Shown: positions 41,298-51,092, counted from the first letter of the stretch. The stretch: 64,000 nucleotides of DNA from Stenotrophomonas sp. UBA2629 (GCA_002359895.1 DEOB01000010.1:413791-477790); one strand, 5' to 3'. Notes: generated by a model not told the origin, from the sequence alone. Numbers and translations: made by a program.

Positions 41298-41444
41298 GGG
41301 AAGCTCGTCATTCCAGCGCAGTGGGCTGGGCATTTTACCGGTTAGTACGCGACAGGTGCGGCCAAGCATCGCCGCGCGATGTTGGGGGCCGCAGTGCCGG
41401 AAGTCATTTGGACCAACGGTTCATTCAGCTTGATGGTCCGGGGC

Positions 41445-42107
41445 TCAGCGGGGTTCATAAGCCCGCAGGAAGAAATCGACGCTGGCGCTGATATGCGCGG
41501 CCGCGTCGAGCTGGCCGGGGGCATTGCACAAGCCACACATCATATGGGTATGCAGCTCGCCCTTTATCAGGCAGAAGAACTGGCGGGCGGCCAAGGGTAG
41601 GTCGTCGATGACCAGCTCACCCCGACCCACGCGGGCGCCGAGGAACTCGGACAATGCGGTTTCGGTGCGGGCAGGGCCGGCCTGCCAGAACATCTGGCGG
41701 ATACGGTCGTCGGTATCAGGCGTCATCATCATGCGCTGGGTGGCAATGGCCGCGTCGCTGCTGATCAGGGCGAAAAACGCATGGCCGATGCCCAGCAGCT
41801 GGTCTCGCAGCGGGCCTTCGTTGTCGGTGACGAACAGCTCGTCGGGCATCATCTCCACGCATTTAGCCTGGATTGCCTCGGTAAACAGCGCTTCTTTGTC
41901 GCCAAAGTGGCTGTAAACGGTAAGTTTGGACACCCCGGCGCTGGCGGCGATGCCGTCCATGCTCACGCCGTTGAACCCCTGTTCGATGAACATCTCCTTG
42001 GCGGCATCCAAGATGGCAGCGCGCTTGTTCAGGTCTTTCGGGCGGCCCGGACCTGAACTGCGTGCCGCCGGCTTCACGGCGTCATGAGAGAGTGTTTTCG
42101 AAGACAT
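41445..42107 (-). CDS. smeRo: TetR-family repressor of the adjacent RND pump
   Basis: A 220-residue TetR/AcrR regulator. The N-terminal helix-turn-helix (about 28-72) reads AAILDAAKEMFIEQGFNGVSMDGIAASAGVSKLTVYSHFGDKEAL in adjoining stretches, followed by an all-helical ligand domain with FFCLIKGELHTHMMCG. It is divergent from the smeO-smeP pair across a 108-bp region and matches SmeRo of S. maltophilia by gene order. It most likely represses the pump and perhaps itself. The symbol rests on synteny and family, not on alignment. Confidence 0.85.
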   Translation of the reverse strand: MSSKTLSHDAVKPAARSSGPGRPKDLNKRAAILDAAKEMFIEQGFNGVSMDGIAASAGVSKLTVYSHFGDKEALFTEAIQAKCVEMMPDELFVTDNEGPLRDQLLGIGHAFFALISSDAAIATQRMMMTPDTDDRIRQMFWQAGPARTETALSEFLGARVGRGELVIDDLPLAARQFFCLIKGELHTHMMCGLCNAPGQLDAAAHISASVDFFLRAYEPR

Positions 42108-42108
42108 T

Positions 42109-42162
42109 GTTCAATACTAGACCAGCTGGTTCGATATTTATACTATACCGCGTCGTTCAATA
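42109..42162. promoter_or_regulatory. Divergent smeRo-smeO regulatory region with three GTTCRATA repeats
   Basis: GTTCAATA (42109), GTTCGATA (42129) and GTTCAATA (42155) are direct repeats spaced 20 and 26 bp. Between the first two lies the perfect palindrome ACCAGCTGGT (42121-42130). An AT-rich segment (ATATTTATACTATA) follows and probably contains a -10. One or more of these should be the TetR-type operator. Confidence 0.5.
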
Positions 42163-42215
42163 AAGGCGCCGTTAGCTCGCCGCCTCCCTTCCCCTTTGCG
42201 TTCGCGACCCTACCC

Positions 42216-43340
42216 ATGAACAACCTCCGATGGATTGGCAGCGGCCTTTTGTTGGCCTTGCTTGCCGCTTGTGGCAAACCCGAAACCCCGCCGGCACAGG
42301 CGCTGCCGGTGCTTGTGGTTCACCCGCAGGGCGGCGAAGGCATGGCGTTGGCGGCGTACCCGGGCGAGGTGCGGGCGCGCGAGGAGGCGGCGTTGTCGTT
42401 CCGTGTTGGCGGCAACCTGGTGCGGCGTGAAGTGGATGCCGGGCAGCGTGTGAGCAAGGGCCAGCTGTTGGCCGAGCTGGATGCGTCGGACTACGCGCTG
42501 CAGGCGCGGGCCTCGCAGGCGCAATACGCGGCGGCGGAGGCGGATCTGGTGCGTGCACGTGATGAGCACCGCCGCTATGTGGCATTGGCCGAGCAGCAAC
42601 TGGTCAGCCGCTCCGCGTTGGATGCGCAGACCGCCACCCTGAAGGCCGCACAAGGCCAAGCCGACGCGGCGCGTGCCAACCTGGACGTCAACCGCAATCA
42701 GGCCGCTTACGCGCAGTTGCATGCACCGGCGGCCGGCATGATCGCCAGCCGTGAGGCCGAGGCAGGGCAGGTGGTCTCTGCCGGCCAGACCATCTATACG
42801 TTGGCCGCTGACGGTGCGCGTGAAGTTGCAATTGCTTTGCCGGAAAGCGCCATCCGCGATTTCAGCGTGGGCCAGGCCGTGGAAGTGGAGTTGTGGAATC
42901 AGCCGGGCAAGCATCTGCCGGGCAGCATCCGATTGATTGCCGGCGCCGCCGATGCGCAGACCCGCACCTATGCCGCGCGGGTGAGCCTGGCGCCAGAGGC
43001 CTTGAATGAAGTGGAACTGGGCCAGAGCGCACGGGTGTTCATCCGCCACGGCAAGGACGGTGTGCTGAGCGTGCCGCTGGCAGCGGTGCAGCCGGGCAAA
43101 CAGGCGCAGCAGGCCAGCGTATGGGTGGTGAACCCGGCCGACGGAAAGTTGCAGGCGCGGGCGGTGACGTTGGGTACCTACGGTCCCGAGCAGGTGCCGG
43201 TGCTGCAGGGTCTGAAGGGAGATGAGTGGGTGGTCGCCGCCGGTGGCCATCTGCTGCGCGAAGGCCAGCCGGTGACGGCGGTGGATCGCGACAATCGCCC
43301 GGTGCTGTCGTCGGCTCCGGCCGCCAAGAAAGGGGAGTGA
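42216..43340 (+). CDS. smeO: RND efflux membrane-fusion lipoprotein (SmeO-type)
   Basis: A 374-residue periplasmic adaptor with a lipoprotein signal ending LLAAC (Cys19). A lipoyl half (REEAALSFRVGGNLVRREVDAGQRV), a coiled-coil hairpin (about 95-165), the second lipoyl half and a beta-barrel/membrane-proximal domain follow. It pairs with the RND pump 3 bp downstream and with TolC. By gene order it matches SmeO of S. maltophilia, a pump reported to contribute to multidrug resistance. The start ATG 42216 is set by the lipoprotein signal; the frame is open further upstream into the regulatory region. Confidence 0.9.
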   Translation: MNNLRWIGSGLLLALLAACGKPETPPAQALPVLVVHPQGGEGMALAAYPGEVRAREEAALSFRVGGNLVRREVDAGQRVSKGQLLAELDASDYALQARASQAQYAAAEADLVRARDEHRRYVALAEQQLVSRSALDAQTATLKAAQGQADAARANLDVNRNQAAYAQLHAPAAGMIASREAEAGQVVSAGQTIYTLAADGAREVAIALPESAIRDFSVGQAVEVELWNQPGKHLPGSIRLIAGAADAQTRTYAARVSLAPEALNEVELGQSARVFIRHGKDGVLSVPLAAVQPGKQAQQASVWVVNPADGKLQARAVTLGTYGPEQVPVLQGLKGDEWVVAAGGHLLREGQPVTAVDRDNRPVLSSAPAAKKGE

Positions 43341-43343
43341 GGC

Positions 43344-46300
43344 GTGCGTCGCTTCAATCTTTCCGAATGGGCGTTGAGCAACCGCCCGCTGGTGTTGTTC
43401 ATGATGATCGCGATGGCGGTGATTGGCGCGTGGTCGTACAAGCACCTGGGCCAATCTGAAGATCCGCCTTTCACCTTCAAGGCGATGGTGGTGCAGACGA
43501 TGTGGCCTGGAGCCACCGCCGAGCAGGTGTCCAAGCAGGTCACCGAGCCGATTGAGAAGGCGTTGATGAACACCGGGCAGTTCGAGTTCATCCAGTCGTA
43601 TTCGCGGCCGGGTGAGTCGCAGGTGATCTTCATGGCGCGCGATTCGATGCGCTCCAAAGATGTGCCCGAGCTTTTCTACCAGGTACGCAAGAAGGTGGGT
43701 GACATTCACTCGCAGCTGCCGAGCGAAGTGGTGGGGCCGTTCTTCAATGATGAGTTTGGTGACACGTTCGGCAACATCTATGCGTTGACCGGCAAGGGCT
43801 TCGACTACGCGCTGATGCGCGACTACGCCGACCGTATCCAGCTGGAACTGCAGCGCGTGGATGACGTGGGCAAGGTGGACCTGCTTGGGCTGCAGGACGA
43901 GAAGGTGTGGATTGAGTTGTCCAACACCAAGCTCGCCACGCTGGGTGTGTCGATGCAGCAGGTGCAGCAGGCGCTGTCGCAGCAGAATGCGATGGCGCCA
44001 GCCAGCTGGTTTGAGACGCCCACCGACCGTGTGCAGCTGCGCGTTACCGGCCAGTTCAAATCGGTGCAGGACATTGCCGATTTCCCGATCCGCGCCGGCG
44101 AGCGCACGGTGCGTTTGGGCGATATTGCCGAGGTGAAACGCGGCTTTGCCGATCCGGCATCCACCAAGATGCGCTTCATGGGTGAAGACGCCATTGGTAT
44201 TGCCGTGGCGATGAAGAACGGTGGCGACATCCTGCAGCTGGGCAAGACGCTGGATGAGCGCTTCGCCCAGTTGCAGAAGACGCTGCCGACCGGCATGGAG
44301 CTGCGCAAGGTCTCCGACCAGCCGCACGCGGTGAAGGATTCGGTGGGTGAGTTCATCAAGGTGCTCACCGAGGCGGTGGTGATCGTGCTGCTGGTGAGTT
44401 TCTTCTCGCTGGGCATGCGCACCGGTCTGGTGGTGGCGGTGTCGATTCCGCTGGTGCTGGCGATGACGTTCTTCGTCATGTACCTGTTCGACATCGGCCT
44501 GCACAAGATCTCGCTTGGCGCGTTGGTGCTGGCGCTGGGTTTGATGGTGGATGACGCGATCATCGCGGTGGAGATGATGGCCACCAAGATGGAACAGGGT
44601 TACGACCGCCTGCGCGCGGCAAGTTTTGCCTGGGAATCCACCGCGTTCCCGATGCTTACCGGCACGTTGATCACGGCAGCCGGCTTTCTGCCGATTGCCA
44701 CGGCCGCATCCAGCACGGGCGAGTACACGCGTTCATTGTTCCAGGTGGTGACCATTGCGTTGGTGGTGTCGTGGATTGCAGCGGTGCTGTTCATTCCATA
44801 CCTGGGCGACAAGATGCTGCCCGACCTGCACAACCCGCAGCCGCCCAAGCCCGGCAGCCTGGCCGGCCGCTGGCACGCATTGCGTCTGCGCTGGGCCGAC
44901 CGCAACCCGGCATTGGCCAATGTGATTGCGCCGAAAACCCTGTCGCATGATCACGATCCTTACAAGAGTGCGTTTTACCAGCGCTTCCGCAGTTTTCTGG
45001 ATGTGTGCCTGCGGCGGCGTTGGCTGGTGATTTTCGCCACCATCGGTTTGTTCGTGTTTTCGCTGGTGATGTTCCGCTTCGTGCCCCAGCAGTTCTTCCC
45101 GGATTCGACCCGGCCGGAACTGATGGTGGACATTGAACTGGCAGAGGGCGCATCGCTTGCGGCGACGCAGGCGCAGGCACAGAAGTTCGAGGCCATGCTC
45201 AAACAGCGCAAGGGCATCGCCAACTTCGTGGGTTATGTGGGCAGTGGCTCGCCGCGTTTCTACCTGCCGCTGGACCAGCAGCTGCCGGCCACCAACTTCA
45301 CCCAGTACGTGGTGCTGGCTGACGACATCCATGCGCGCGAGGAAGTACGCGAGTGGCTGCTGAAAGAAGTGGTGCCGAAATTCACCGACGTGCAGTTGCG
45401 CGTGACGCGCCTGGAAAATGGTCCGCCGGTGGGTTACCCGGTGCAGTTCCGTGTGTCCGGTGAACATGCCGAGCGCGTGCAGGCGATTGCCCAGCAGGTG
45501 GCGGACAAGGTGCGTGAAAACCCCCACACCACCAACGTCAACCTCAACTGGAGCGAGCCGAGCAAGGTGGTGCGGCTGGTCGTGGACCAGGACCGTGCCC
45601 GCGTGTTGGGCGTGAGCAGCGCCCAGCTGGCGCAGTTCCTGAGCAGTTCGCTGTCCGGTACCAGTGTCAGCACCTACCGCGAAGGCAATCGCCAGATCGG
45701 CATGTTGCTGCGCGGCCCGGATGACGAGCGTGCGCGGCTGGACATGCTGGGCAGCCTGGCCATCCCGACCGAAAGCGGCAAGCCGGTGTCGCTGTCGCAG
45801 GTGGCGCGTCTGGAGCATGTGTTCGAGGACGGCATCATCTGGCACCGCGACCGCCTGCCCACCGTGACCGTGCGCGCCGATATCGGCGACGGCATGCTGC
45901 CGGTGGGCGTGGTCGAGCAGATCCTGCCGACGCTGGCCGACATCCGCACGCAGCTGCCCGATGGCTACCTGCTGGAGACCGGCGGTACGGTCGAGGATTC
46001 TGCGCGCGGCCAGGATTCGATCAAGGCCGGCCTGCCGTTGTTCCTGGTGGTGGTGGCGACGCTGCTGATGTTGCAGCTGCGCAGCTTCTCGCGGGCGGCG
46101 ATGGTGTTTGTCACCGCGCCGCTGGGCATCATCGGTGCGACCTTGTTCCTGCTGATCTTCCGCGTGCCGTTTGGTTTTGTGGCAATGCTGGGCACCATCG
46201 CGCTGGCCGGCATGATCATGCGCAACTCGGTGATCCTGATCGACCAGATCCAGCAGGACATCGACGCCGGTCATGACCGATGGCACGCCATCATCGATGC

Positions 46301-46505
46301 GACCGTGCGTCGTTTCCGGCCCATCGTACTGACCGCGCTGGCGGCGGTGCTGGCGATGATCCCGCTGTCGCGCAGTGCGTTCTACGGCTCGATGGCCATC
46401 TCGATCATGGGTGGCCTGATCGTGGGCACCGTGTTGACCCTGGTGTTCCTGCCGGCGCTGTATGCGGCCTGGTTCCGGGTGCGCTCGGACGAGGCAACTC
46501 ACTGA
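43344..46505 (+). CDS. smeP: RND-family multidrug efflux pump (SmeP-type)
   Basis: A 1053-residue inner-membrane RND transporter with the usual twelve membrane segments and two large periplasmic loops. Proton-relay acidic residues are in GLMVDDAIIAVEMM in TM4. The pump motifs KTLDERFAQLQKTLPTG and LAGMIMRNSVILIDQI are also visible. It begins MRRFNLSEWALSNRPLVLFMM, typical of the Xanthomonas/Pseudomonas HAE1-like subgroup. The start is a GTG at 43344 with GGGGAG upstream, 3 bp after smeO. With SmeO and TolC it would form a tripartite drug exporter. A hairpin follows the stop. Confidence 0.92.
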   Translation: MRRFNLSEWALSNRPLVLFMMIAMAVIGAWSYKHLGQSEDPPFTFKAMVVQTMWPGATAEQVSKQVTEPIEKALMNTGQFEFIQSYSRPGESQVIFMARDSMRSKDVPELFYQVRKKVGDIHSQLPSEVVGPFFNDEFGDTFGNIYALTGKGFDYALMRDYADRIQLELQRVDDVGKVDLLGLQDEKVWIELSNTKLATLGVSMQQVQQALSQQNAMAPASWFETPTDRVQLRVTGQFKSVQDIADFPIRAGERTVRLGDIAEVKRGFADPASTKMRFMGEDAIGIAVAMKNGGDILQLGKTLDERFAQLQKTLPTGMELRKVSDQPHAVKDSVGEFIKVLTEAVVIVLLVSFFSLGMRTGLVVAVSIPLVLAMTFFVMYLFDIGLHKISLGALVLALGLMVDDAIIAVEMMATKMEQGYDRLRAASFAWESTAFPMLTGTLITAAGFLPIATAASSTGEYTRSLFQVVTIALVVSWIAAVLFIPYLGDKMLPDLHNPQPPKPGSLAGRWHALRLRWADRNPALANVIAPKTLSHDHDPYKSAFYQRFRSFLDVCLRRRWLVIFATIGLFVFSLVMFRFVPQQFFPDSTRPELMVDIELAEGASLAATQAQAQKFEAMLKQRKGIANFVGYVGSGSPRFYLPLDQQLPATNFTQYVVLADDIHAREEVREWLLKEVVPKFTDVQLRVTRLENGPPVGYPVQFRVSGEHAERVQAIAQQVADKVRENPHTTNVNLNWSEPSKVVRLVVDQDRARVLGVSSAQLAQFLSSSLSGTSVSTYREGNRQIGMLLRGPDDERARLDMLGSLAIPTESGKPVSLSQVARLEHVFEDGIIWHRDRLPTVTVRADIGDGMLPVGVVEQILPTLADIRTQLPDGYLLETGGTVEDSARGQDSIKAGLPLFLVVVATLLMLQLRSFSRAAMVFVTAPLGIIGATLFLLIFRVPFGFVAMLGTIALAGMIMRNSVILIDQIQQDIDAGHDRWHAIIDATVRRFRPIVLTALAAVLAMIPLSRSAFYGSMAISIMGGLIVGTVLTLVFLPALYAAWFRVRSDEATH

Positions 46506-46520
46506 CGCCGGCGGTAGTTT

Positions 46521-46546
46521 GATTCACCCCTGTGAAGGGGTGAATC
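46521..46546 (+). terminator. Hairpin after smeP
   Basis: GATTCACCCC (46521-46530) pairs perfectly with GGGGTGAATC (46537-46546) around TGTGAA. Only a short TT follows, so termination strength is uncertain, but it sits 15 bp past the smeP stop. Confidence 0.65.
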
Positions 46547-46614
46547 TTACGGGGTGATGCTAAATTAGGGCGGCCGGCGGGGGTTGTAGCCGGCGACGAC
46601 CTGAGGGGGCAGGT

Positions 46615-49560
46615 TTGTCCCGTAGCTGCTTTGACATTCTTGCTGCTTTTTCCCGTGCCGGCTGGTTGGCGCGGACGCTGGTCTGTTGCCTGTTGCTGCT
46701 GGCCGTCGGCATCTGCCCGACGTGGGCGGCAACCCGGCATACGGTGGCGGGGTGGGGCATGGAGCAGGGCCTGCCGCACAACCTGGTGCAGTCAGTGGCG
46801 CAGGGCAGTGACGGCTTCATCTGGCTGGGTACGTGGGAAGGCGCGGTGCGCTTCAACGGCCGCAGCTTCACCGTGTTCGACCGCCAGAACACGCCGGGCG
46901 TGGAGTTGTCCGGGGTGCAGACCATCCTGGCCGAAGCTGACGGAGCCATGTTGTTCGGCACCATGTCCGACGGCATCTACCGCTATCACCGCGGCCGCTG
47001 GGAGGCCGTGGGCGGCGACGTCACCCGCCACCTGCCGGTCAACGCGATGCTGCGCGACCCCAGCGGCGCGTTGTGGATCGCCTCGGGCGAGCGCCTGCTG
47101 CGATTGATGACTTCCGGCCAGCTGATTGATGCCGGCGCCGAGATGGGGCTGCCGCGCGTGCCGATCACGATGTTGCGCAGCGACCCGGACGGCGCCCTGC
47201 TGGTGGCGACCGAGCGCGGTGTCCATCGGGTCTGGAAAGGCCAACTGGCACCGTGGAAAGCGACGGCTGGTTGGGTGGTGCGCGACCTGGTGGATGACAC
47301 CCGCGGGGGCTGGATCATTGCCGCTGATGACGGCATCCATTGGTTGCACGGCGATGGCCGCCAAGAGCACTTGCAGGTGGGCGAACGGGTGGAGACGGTG
47401 CGCCGTGATGCCAGTGGCGCCCTGTGGATGAGTCTGTCGGCCGGACGTCTGGAGCGCTATGCCGATGGCCGCAGTGAGCGCATCAGCATTGCCGGGCAGG
47501 TCAGCCCGGCGCTGATGATCGACCGCGAAGGTCTGGTCTGGGCGGGCAGCACCGATGGTCTGTTCCGGGTGGACGAGGGTGCCGCGCGTGGCATGACCAG
47601 GGCAGATGGACTGGGCTCGGATTACCTGCGTGCGGTCGTCCAGTCCCGGGAGGGCACGGTGTGGGTGGGGCATTCGGAAGGACTGAGCCGGCTGCAGGGC
47701 GAGCACGTGCTGCCGGTGCGTCTGGTGCCGGGCAAGCGGCGCGATGCTTCGGTGCTGGCGTTGGCAACGCGCAACAACGAGGTTTGGGCTGGCACCTACA
47801 ACAAGGGTGTCTACCTTCTGGATGACACTGGCAAGGTACGGCAACAGATCACGCTGCCGGGCGCACTGCAGCCTCTGGTGCGCGCGCTGTGGCTGGATGG
47901 TGACGGCACGGTATGGATCGGCAGCAGCGATGGCCTGTATCGCTATCGCGACGGCGGGCTGCGTCTTTACGGTGAAGAGGAAGGGTTGCCGGGGCTGGCG
48001 GTGTTGTCGCTGTATCGCGACCCGGCTGGAACGCTTTGGATAGGCACCATCGGTGGCATGGCCTCGATGGCGGCTGATGGAAATCTGCGGGCGTGGTCGG
48101 CGGACAGCGATTTCCCTGCGCGCTACGTCTTCGATTTTCTCGGAGATCCCAATGGTGACCTGTGGATAGCCACCGATCACGGCCTGCTGCGTAAACGGGG
48201 TTTGGATTTCACGGTGTTCGACCACCGCAACGGTCTGCCGCGCGACAAGTTGTTCCGCATCATCGACGACGGCAAAGGCTACCTGTGGGTGTCCAGCAAC
48301 CAGGGCGTTTTCCGCTTGGAACGTAGCGACCTCGTCGCCGTGGCCGCCGCCGCGCGCAGCCATCTTGCGGTGCATGTGGTCGACCACAACGATGGCATGC
48401 CCAGCAGCCAGGGCAATGGTGCCTCCTCGCCTGCCGGGTGGATGACCCGGGAAGGCCAATTGTTGTTCCCCACCGCCGGTGGCCTGGCACTGATCGACCC
48501 AGCGCGGGCCGATGGCTATGTGCGTCAACGCAAAGCACCCACTGCTATCGAAACCGTCGAGGTGGATGGCAGCCCACAGCCGGTGCGTGAAGCTTACGAC
48601 CTGCCTGCGGAAGTGGAGCGCATCTCCGTGGCGTATGCGGGGTTGGGTTTCCGTGCGCCGGACAAGATGCGCTATCGGTATCGGATGGAAGGGTTCGATG
48701 CCGATTGGGTGGACGCCGGCAGCCGTACCGAAGCGGTGTACACCAATCTGCCGCCGGGTAAATACCGGCTGCGCGTTCAATCCATCGCGCTGCCGCTGGA
48801 TTGGGACAACCGTGAGCGTGTCGGCGAAACCAGTGTCAGCTTCCACATCGCCGCACCTTATTGGCAGCGGCCCTGGGTGCTGCTGCTGGTGACGCTAGGC
48901 CTGGTGGGCCTGCTGCTGCTGTTGTTCAGTTGGCGCACCGCCAGTTACCGGCGTCGTCAGCGCCTGCTCAATACCGAGATCAGTGCGCGCACGCAGGAAC
49001 TGCGTGAAAAAAACCAGGCGCTGGAACGCGCCGGCGTGGAGCGCGACAGCCTGATGCAGCGGCTGGAATACATGGCCATGCATGATGCGTTGACCGGGTT
49101 GCCCAACCGCCGCGCCGGTGATGCCCATCTACAGCAGGCATTGAGTGACGCCGTGCAGGCCGGTACGTCCTTGAATGTGGCGCTGCTGGATATCGACCAC
49201 TTCAAACACGTCAACGATCGCTTCGGTCACGACGCCGGAGATTGCGTGCTGCGGGAAGTAGCGGGGCTGTTGCAGCTGCAGGTTGGCGTCGGCCAGTACG
49301 TTTCGCGCTATGGCGGAGAGGAGTTCCTGATCGTGCTGCGCGGCATGTCGCTGGACGAAGCGGTGCGGTTGTTGCAGGAGTTGCGGATGCGCCTGACCCG
49401 CCTGCGTATTGAAGAGGTGGACCCGGATATCGCGATTTCCGTCAGTATCGGCGTGGCAGCGTTGGGGCCCGAGCAGGACACCATGCGCACACTGCTGGCG
49501 GCGGCCGACCGGCATCTGTATCGCGCCAAGCGCGAGGGCCGCAACCGCGTGCTGTCCTGA
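46615..49560 (+). CDS. Beta-propeller sensor diguanylate cyclase
   Basis: A 981-residue membrane protein with a signal/anchor at about 19-38. Two seven-bladed propellers built from regulator-propeller repeats follow (many G-x-hydrophobic-W-I/V-G/A-T/S blades such as DGFIWLGTWEGAVRF). A Y_Y_Y domain (about 670-745), one membrane segment (about 758-778), a short coiled coil and a GGDEF domain complete it. The active-site loop is GGEEF (900-904), so c-di-GMP synthesis is expected. The RxxD inhibitory site normally five residues upstream is absent. The start codon appears to be TTG at 46615, after GAGGGGGCAGG. The ligand is unknown. It is a single gene. Confidence 0.87.
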   Translation: MSRSCFDILAAFSRAGWLARTLVCCLLLLAVGICPTWAATRHTVAGWGMEQGLPHNLVQSVAQGSDGFIWLGTWEGAVRFNGRSFTVFDRQNTPGVELSGVQTILAEADGAMLFGTMSDGIYRYHRGRWEAVGGDVTRHLPVNAMLRDPSGALWIASGERLLRLMTSGQLIDAGAEMGLPRVPITMLRSDPDGALLVATERGVHRVWKGQLAPWKATAGWVVRDLVDDTRGGWIIAADDGIHWLHGDGRQEHLQVGERVETVRRDASGALWMSLSAGRLERYADGRSERISIAGQVSPALMIDREGLVWAGSTDGLFRVDEGAARGMTRADGLGSDYLRAVVQSREGTVWVGHSEGLSRLQGEHVLPVRLVPGKRRDASVLALATRNNEVWAGTYNKGVYLLDDTGKVRQQITLPGALQPLVRALWLDGDGTVWIGSSDGLYRYRDGGLRLYGEEEGLPGLAVLSLYRDPAGTLWIGTIGGMASMAADGNLRAWSADSDFPARYVFDFLGDPNGDLWIATDHGLLRKRGLDFTVFDHRNGLPRDKLFRIIDDGKGYLWVSSNQGVFRLERSDLVAVAAAARSHLAVHVVDHNDGMPSSQGNGASSPAGWMTREGQLLFPTAGGLALIDPARADGYVRQRKAPTAIETVEVDGSPQPVREAYDLPAEVERISVAYAGLGFRAPDKMRYRYRMEGFDADWVDAGSRTEAVYTNLPPGKYRLRVQSIALPLDWDNRERVGETSVSFHIAAPYWQRPWVLLLVTLGLVGLLLLLFSWRTASYRRRQRLLNTEISARTQELREKNQALERAGVERDSLMQRLEYMAMHDALTGLPNRRAGDAHLQQALSDAVQAGTSLNVALLDIDHFKHVNDRFGHDAGDCVLREVAGLLQLQVGVGQYVSRYGGEEFLIVLRGMSLDEAVRLLQELRMRLTRLRIEEVDPDIAISVSIGVAALGPEQDTMRTLLAAADRHLYRAKREGRNRVLS

Positions 49561-49637
49561 CGGCGTGCGGTCGTGATGCGGCTTTGCCGCAGTGGAAGGG
49601 CGCAGGCCGGATCTCGCCCGGCCTGCACCTCCATCAC

Positions 49638-50987
49638 TCAGTACAAGCCCTGCGCCAGCATCGCGTCGGCCACCTTGACGAAGCCGGCGGTGTTGGCGCC
49701 GTCCACGTAGTTGACGCTGCCATCGGCACGCGCGCCATGGCGCACACAGTTGGCGTGAATCTCTTTCATGATGACGTGCAGGCGCTCGTCCACGTCGGCG
49801 TGGCGCCATGACAGCCGCAGTGCGTTCTGGCTCATTTCCAGGCCGGACGTCGCAACGCCGCCCGCATTGCTGGCCTTGCCCGGTGCGTACAGCGTGCCGG
49901 CCTGCAGAAACACATCCACCGCTTCCAGTGTGGACGGCATGTTGGCGCCTTCGGCCACACACAGCACACCGTTGCTGACCAGCGTGCGCGCGTCAGTTTC
50001 GTCCAGCTCGTTCTGGGTGGCGCAGGGCAGGGCGATGTCGGCCGGAATGTGCCACGGCGTGCGGCCAGCAAGGTAATCAAAGCGCGCATCGTCGGCCAGT
50101 TCCGCGAGGCGGCCACGGCGTTCGTTCTTCAGCTCCATCACGTCGTTGATGCCTTGCTCATCGAAGCCGTCGCGTGCGTACAACGTGCCGCCGGAATCGG
50201 AGAACGTAAGCACGCTGGCGCCCAGCTCAGCGGCCTTGATCGCGGCGAACTGGGCAACATTGCCGGAGCCGGAGACCAGCACCTTGGCGCCGTGTGTTTC
50301 GCGGCGTGCATGGTGCAGCATCTGCTCGACAAAGTAGACGGTGCCGAAGCCGGTGGCCTCCGGGCGCATCAGGCTGCCGCCGAAGGCCAGACCTTTGCCG
50401 GTGAACACGGAGGAGGCATTGTTGCTGAGTTTTTTCATCATGCCGGCCATGAAGCCGACTTCGCGCGCGCCTACGCCGATGTCACCGGCGGGCACGTCGG
50501 TGTCCGGGCCGAGGTGGCGATACAGCTCAAGCATCAACGCCTGGCAGAAGCGCATCACCTCGCCGTCGCTTTTGCCCTTGGGGTCGAAATCCGAGCCGCC
50601 CTTGCCGCCGCCCATGGGCAAGGTGGTCAGCGCATTCTTGAAGGTCTGCTCGAAGGCCAGGAACTTCAGGATCGACAGGTTTACCGACGGGTGAAAACGC
50701 ATGCCGCCCTTGAACGGGCCGATGGCCGCGCTGTGCTGCACGCGCCAGGCGCGGTTGACGTGGGTCTGGCCCTTGTCATCAGCCCAGGCGACGCGGAACT
50801 GGATGACACGCTCCGGCTCCACCAGCCGTTCCAGCAAACCGTGCTGCGTGTATTTGGGGTTGCGCTGCAGGAACGGCCATAGGCTGTGGGTTACTTCCTT
50901 CACCGCCTGCAGAAACTCGGGCTGGTGTGGATCGCGCTTGGCCACGTGGGCCAGGAAGTCGTCGGGGCTACGGTAGTTCAAGGGCAT
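49638..50987 (-). CDS. gdhA: NADP-specific glutamate dehydrogenase
   Basis: A 449-residue hexameric-type enzyme, close in length to E. coli GdhA (447). It has FKGGMRFHPSVN, the catalytic lysine in PMGGGKGGSDFDPKGKS, DVPAGDIGVGAREVGFM, the nucleotide-binding GSGNVAQFAAIKA and ASNAGGVATSGLEMSQN. It makes glutamate from 2-oxoglutarate and ammonia and supplies the amino donor for the aminotransferases of the neighbouring amino-acid pathways. It is on the same strand as the leu genes but separated from them by a terminator at 51093. Confidence 0.95.
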   Translation of the reverse strand: MPLNYRSPDDFLAHVAKRDPHQPEFLQAVKEVTHSLWPFLQRNPKYTQHGLLERLVEPERVIQFRVAWADDKGQTHVNRAWRVQHSAAIGPFKGGMRFHPSVNLSILKFLAFEQTFKNALTTLPMGGGKGGSDFDPKGKSDGEVMRFCQALMLELYRHLGPDTDVPAGDIGVGAREVGFMAGMMKKLSNNASSVFTGKGLAFGGSLMRPEATGFGTVYFVEQMLHHARRETHGAKVLVSGSGNVAQFAAIKAAELGASVLTFSDSGGTLYARDGFDEQGINDVMELKNERRGRLAELADDARFDYLAGRTPWHIPADIALPCATQNELDETDARTLVSNGVLCVAEGANMPSTLEAVDVFLQAGTLYAPGKASNAGGVATSGLEMSQNALRLSWRHADVDERLHVIMKEIHANCVRHGARADGSVNYVDGANTAGFVKVADAMLAQGLY

Positions 50988-51092
50988 TCCTCTCAGAGGG
51001 GGATCTGAAGTGACAGATCCAAAATGTAGTAGAGCGGGTGTCCATCCGGCGGAAACGTGCCGCCAATCAATGGCGCAGGGCCATAAACAAGA

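Noticed and set aside
42210..44504. 764-residue open frame antisense to smeO and smeP
   Set aside because: It is a shadow frame with repetitive His/Gln/Arg-rich composition and no recognisable motif.
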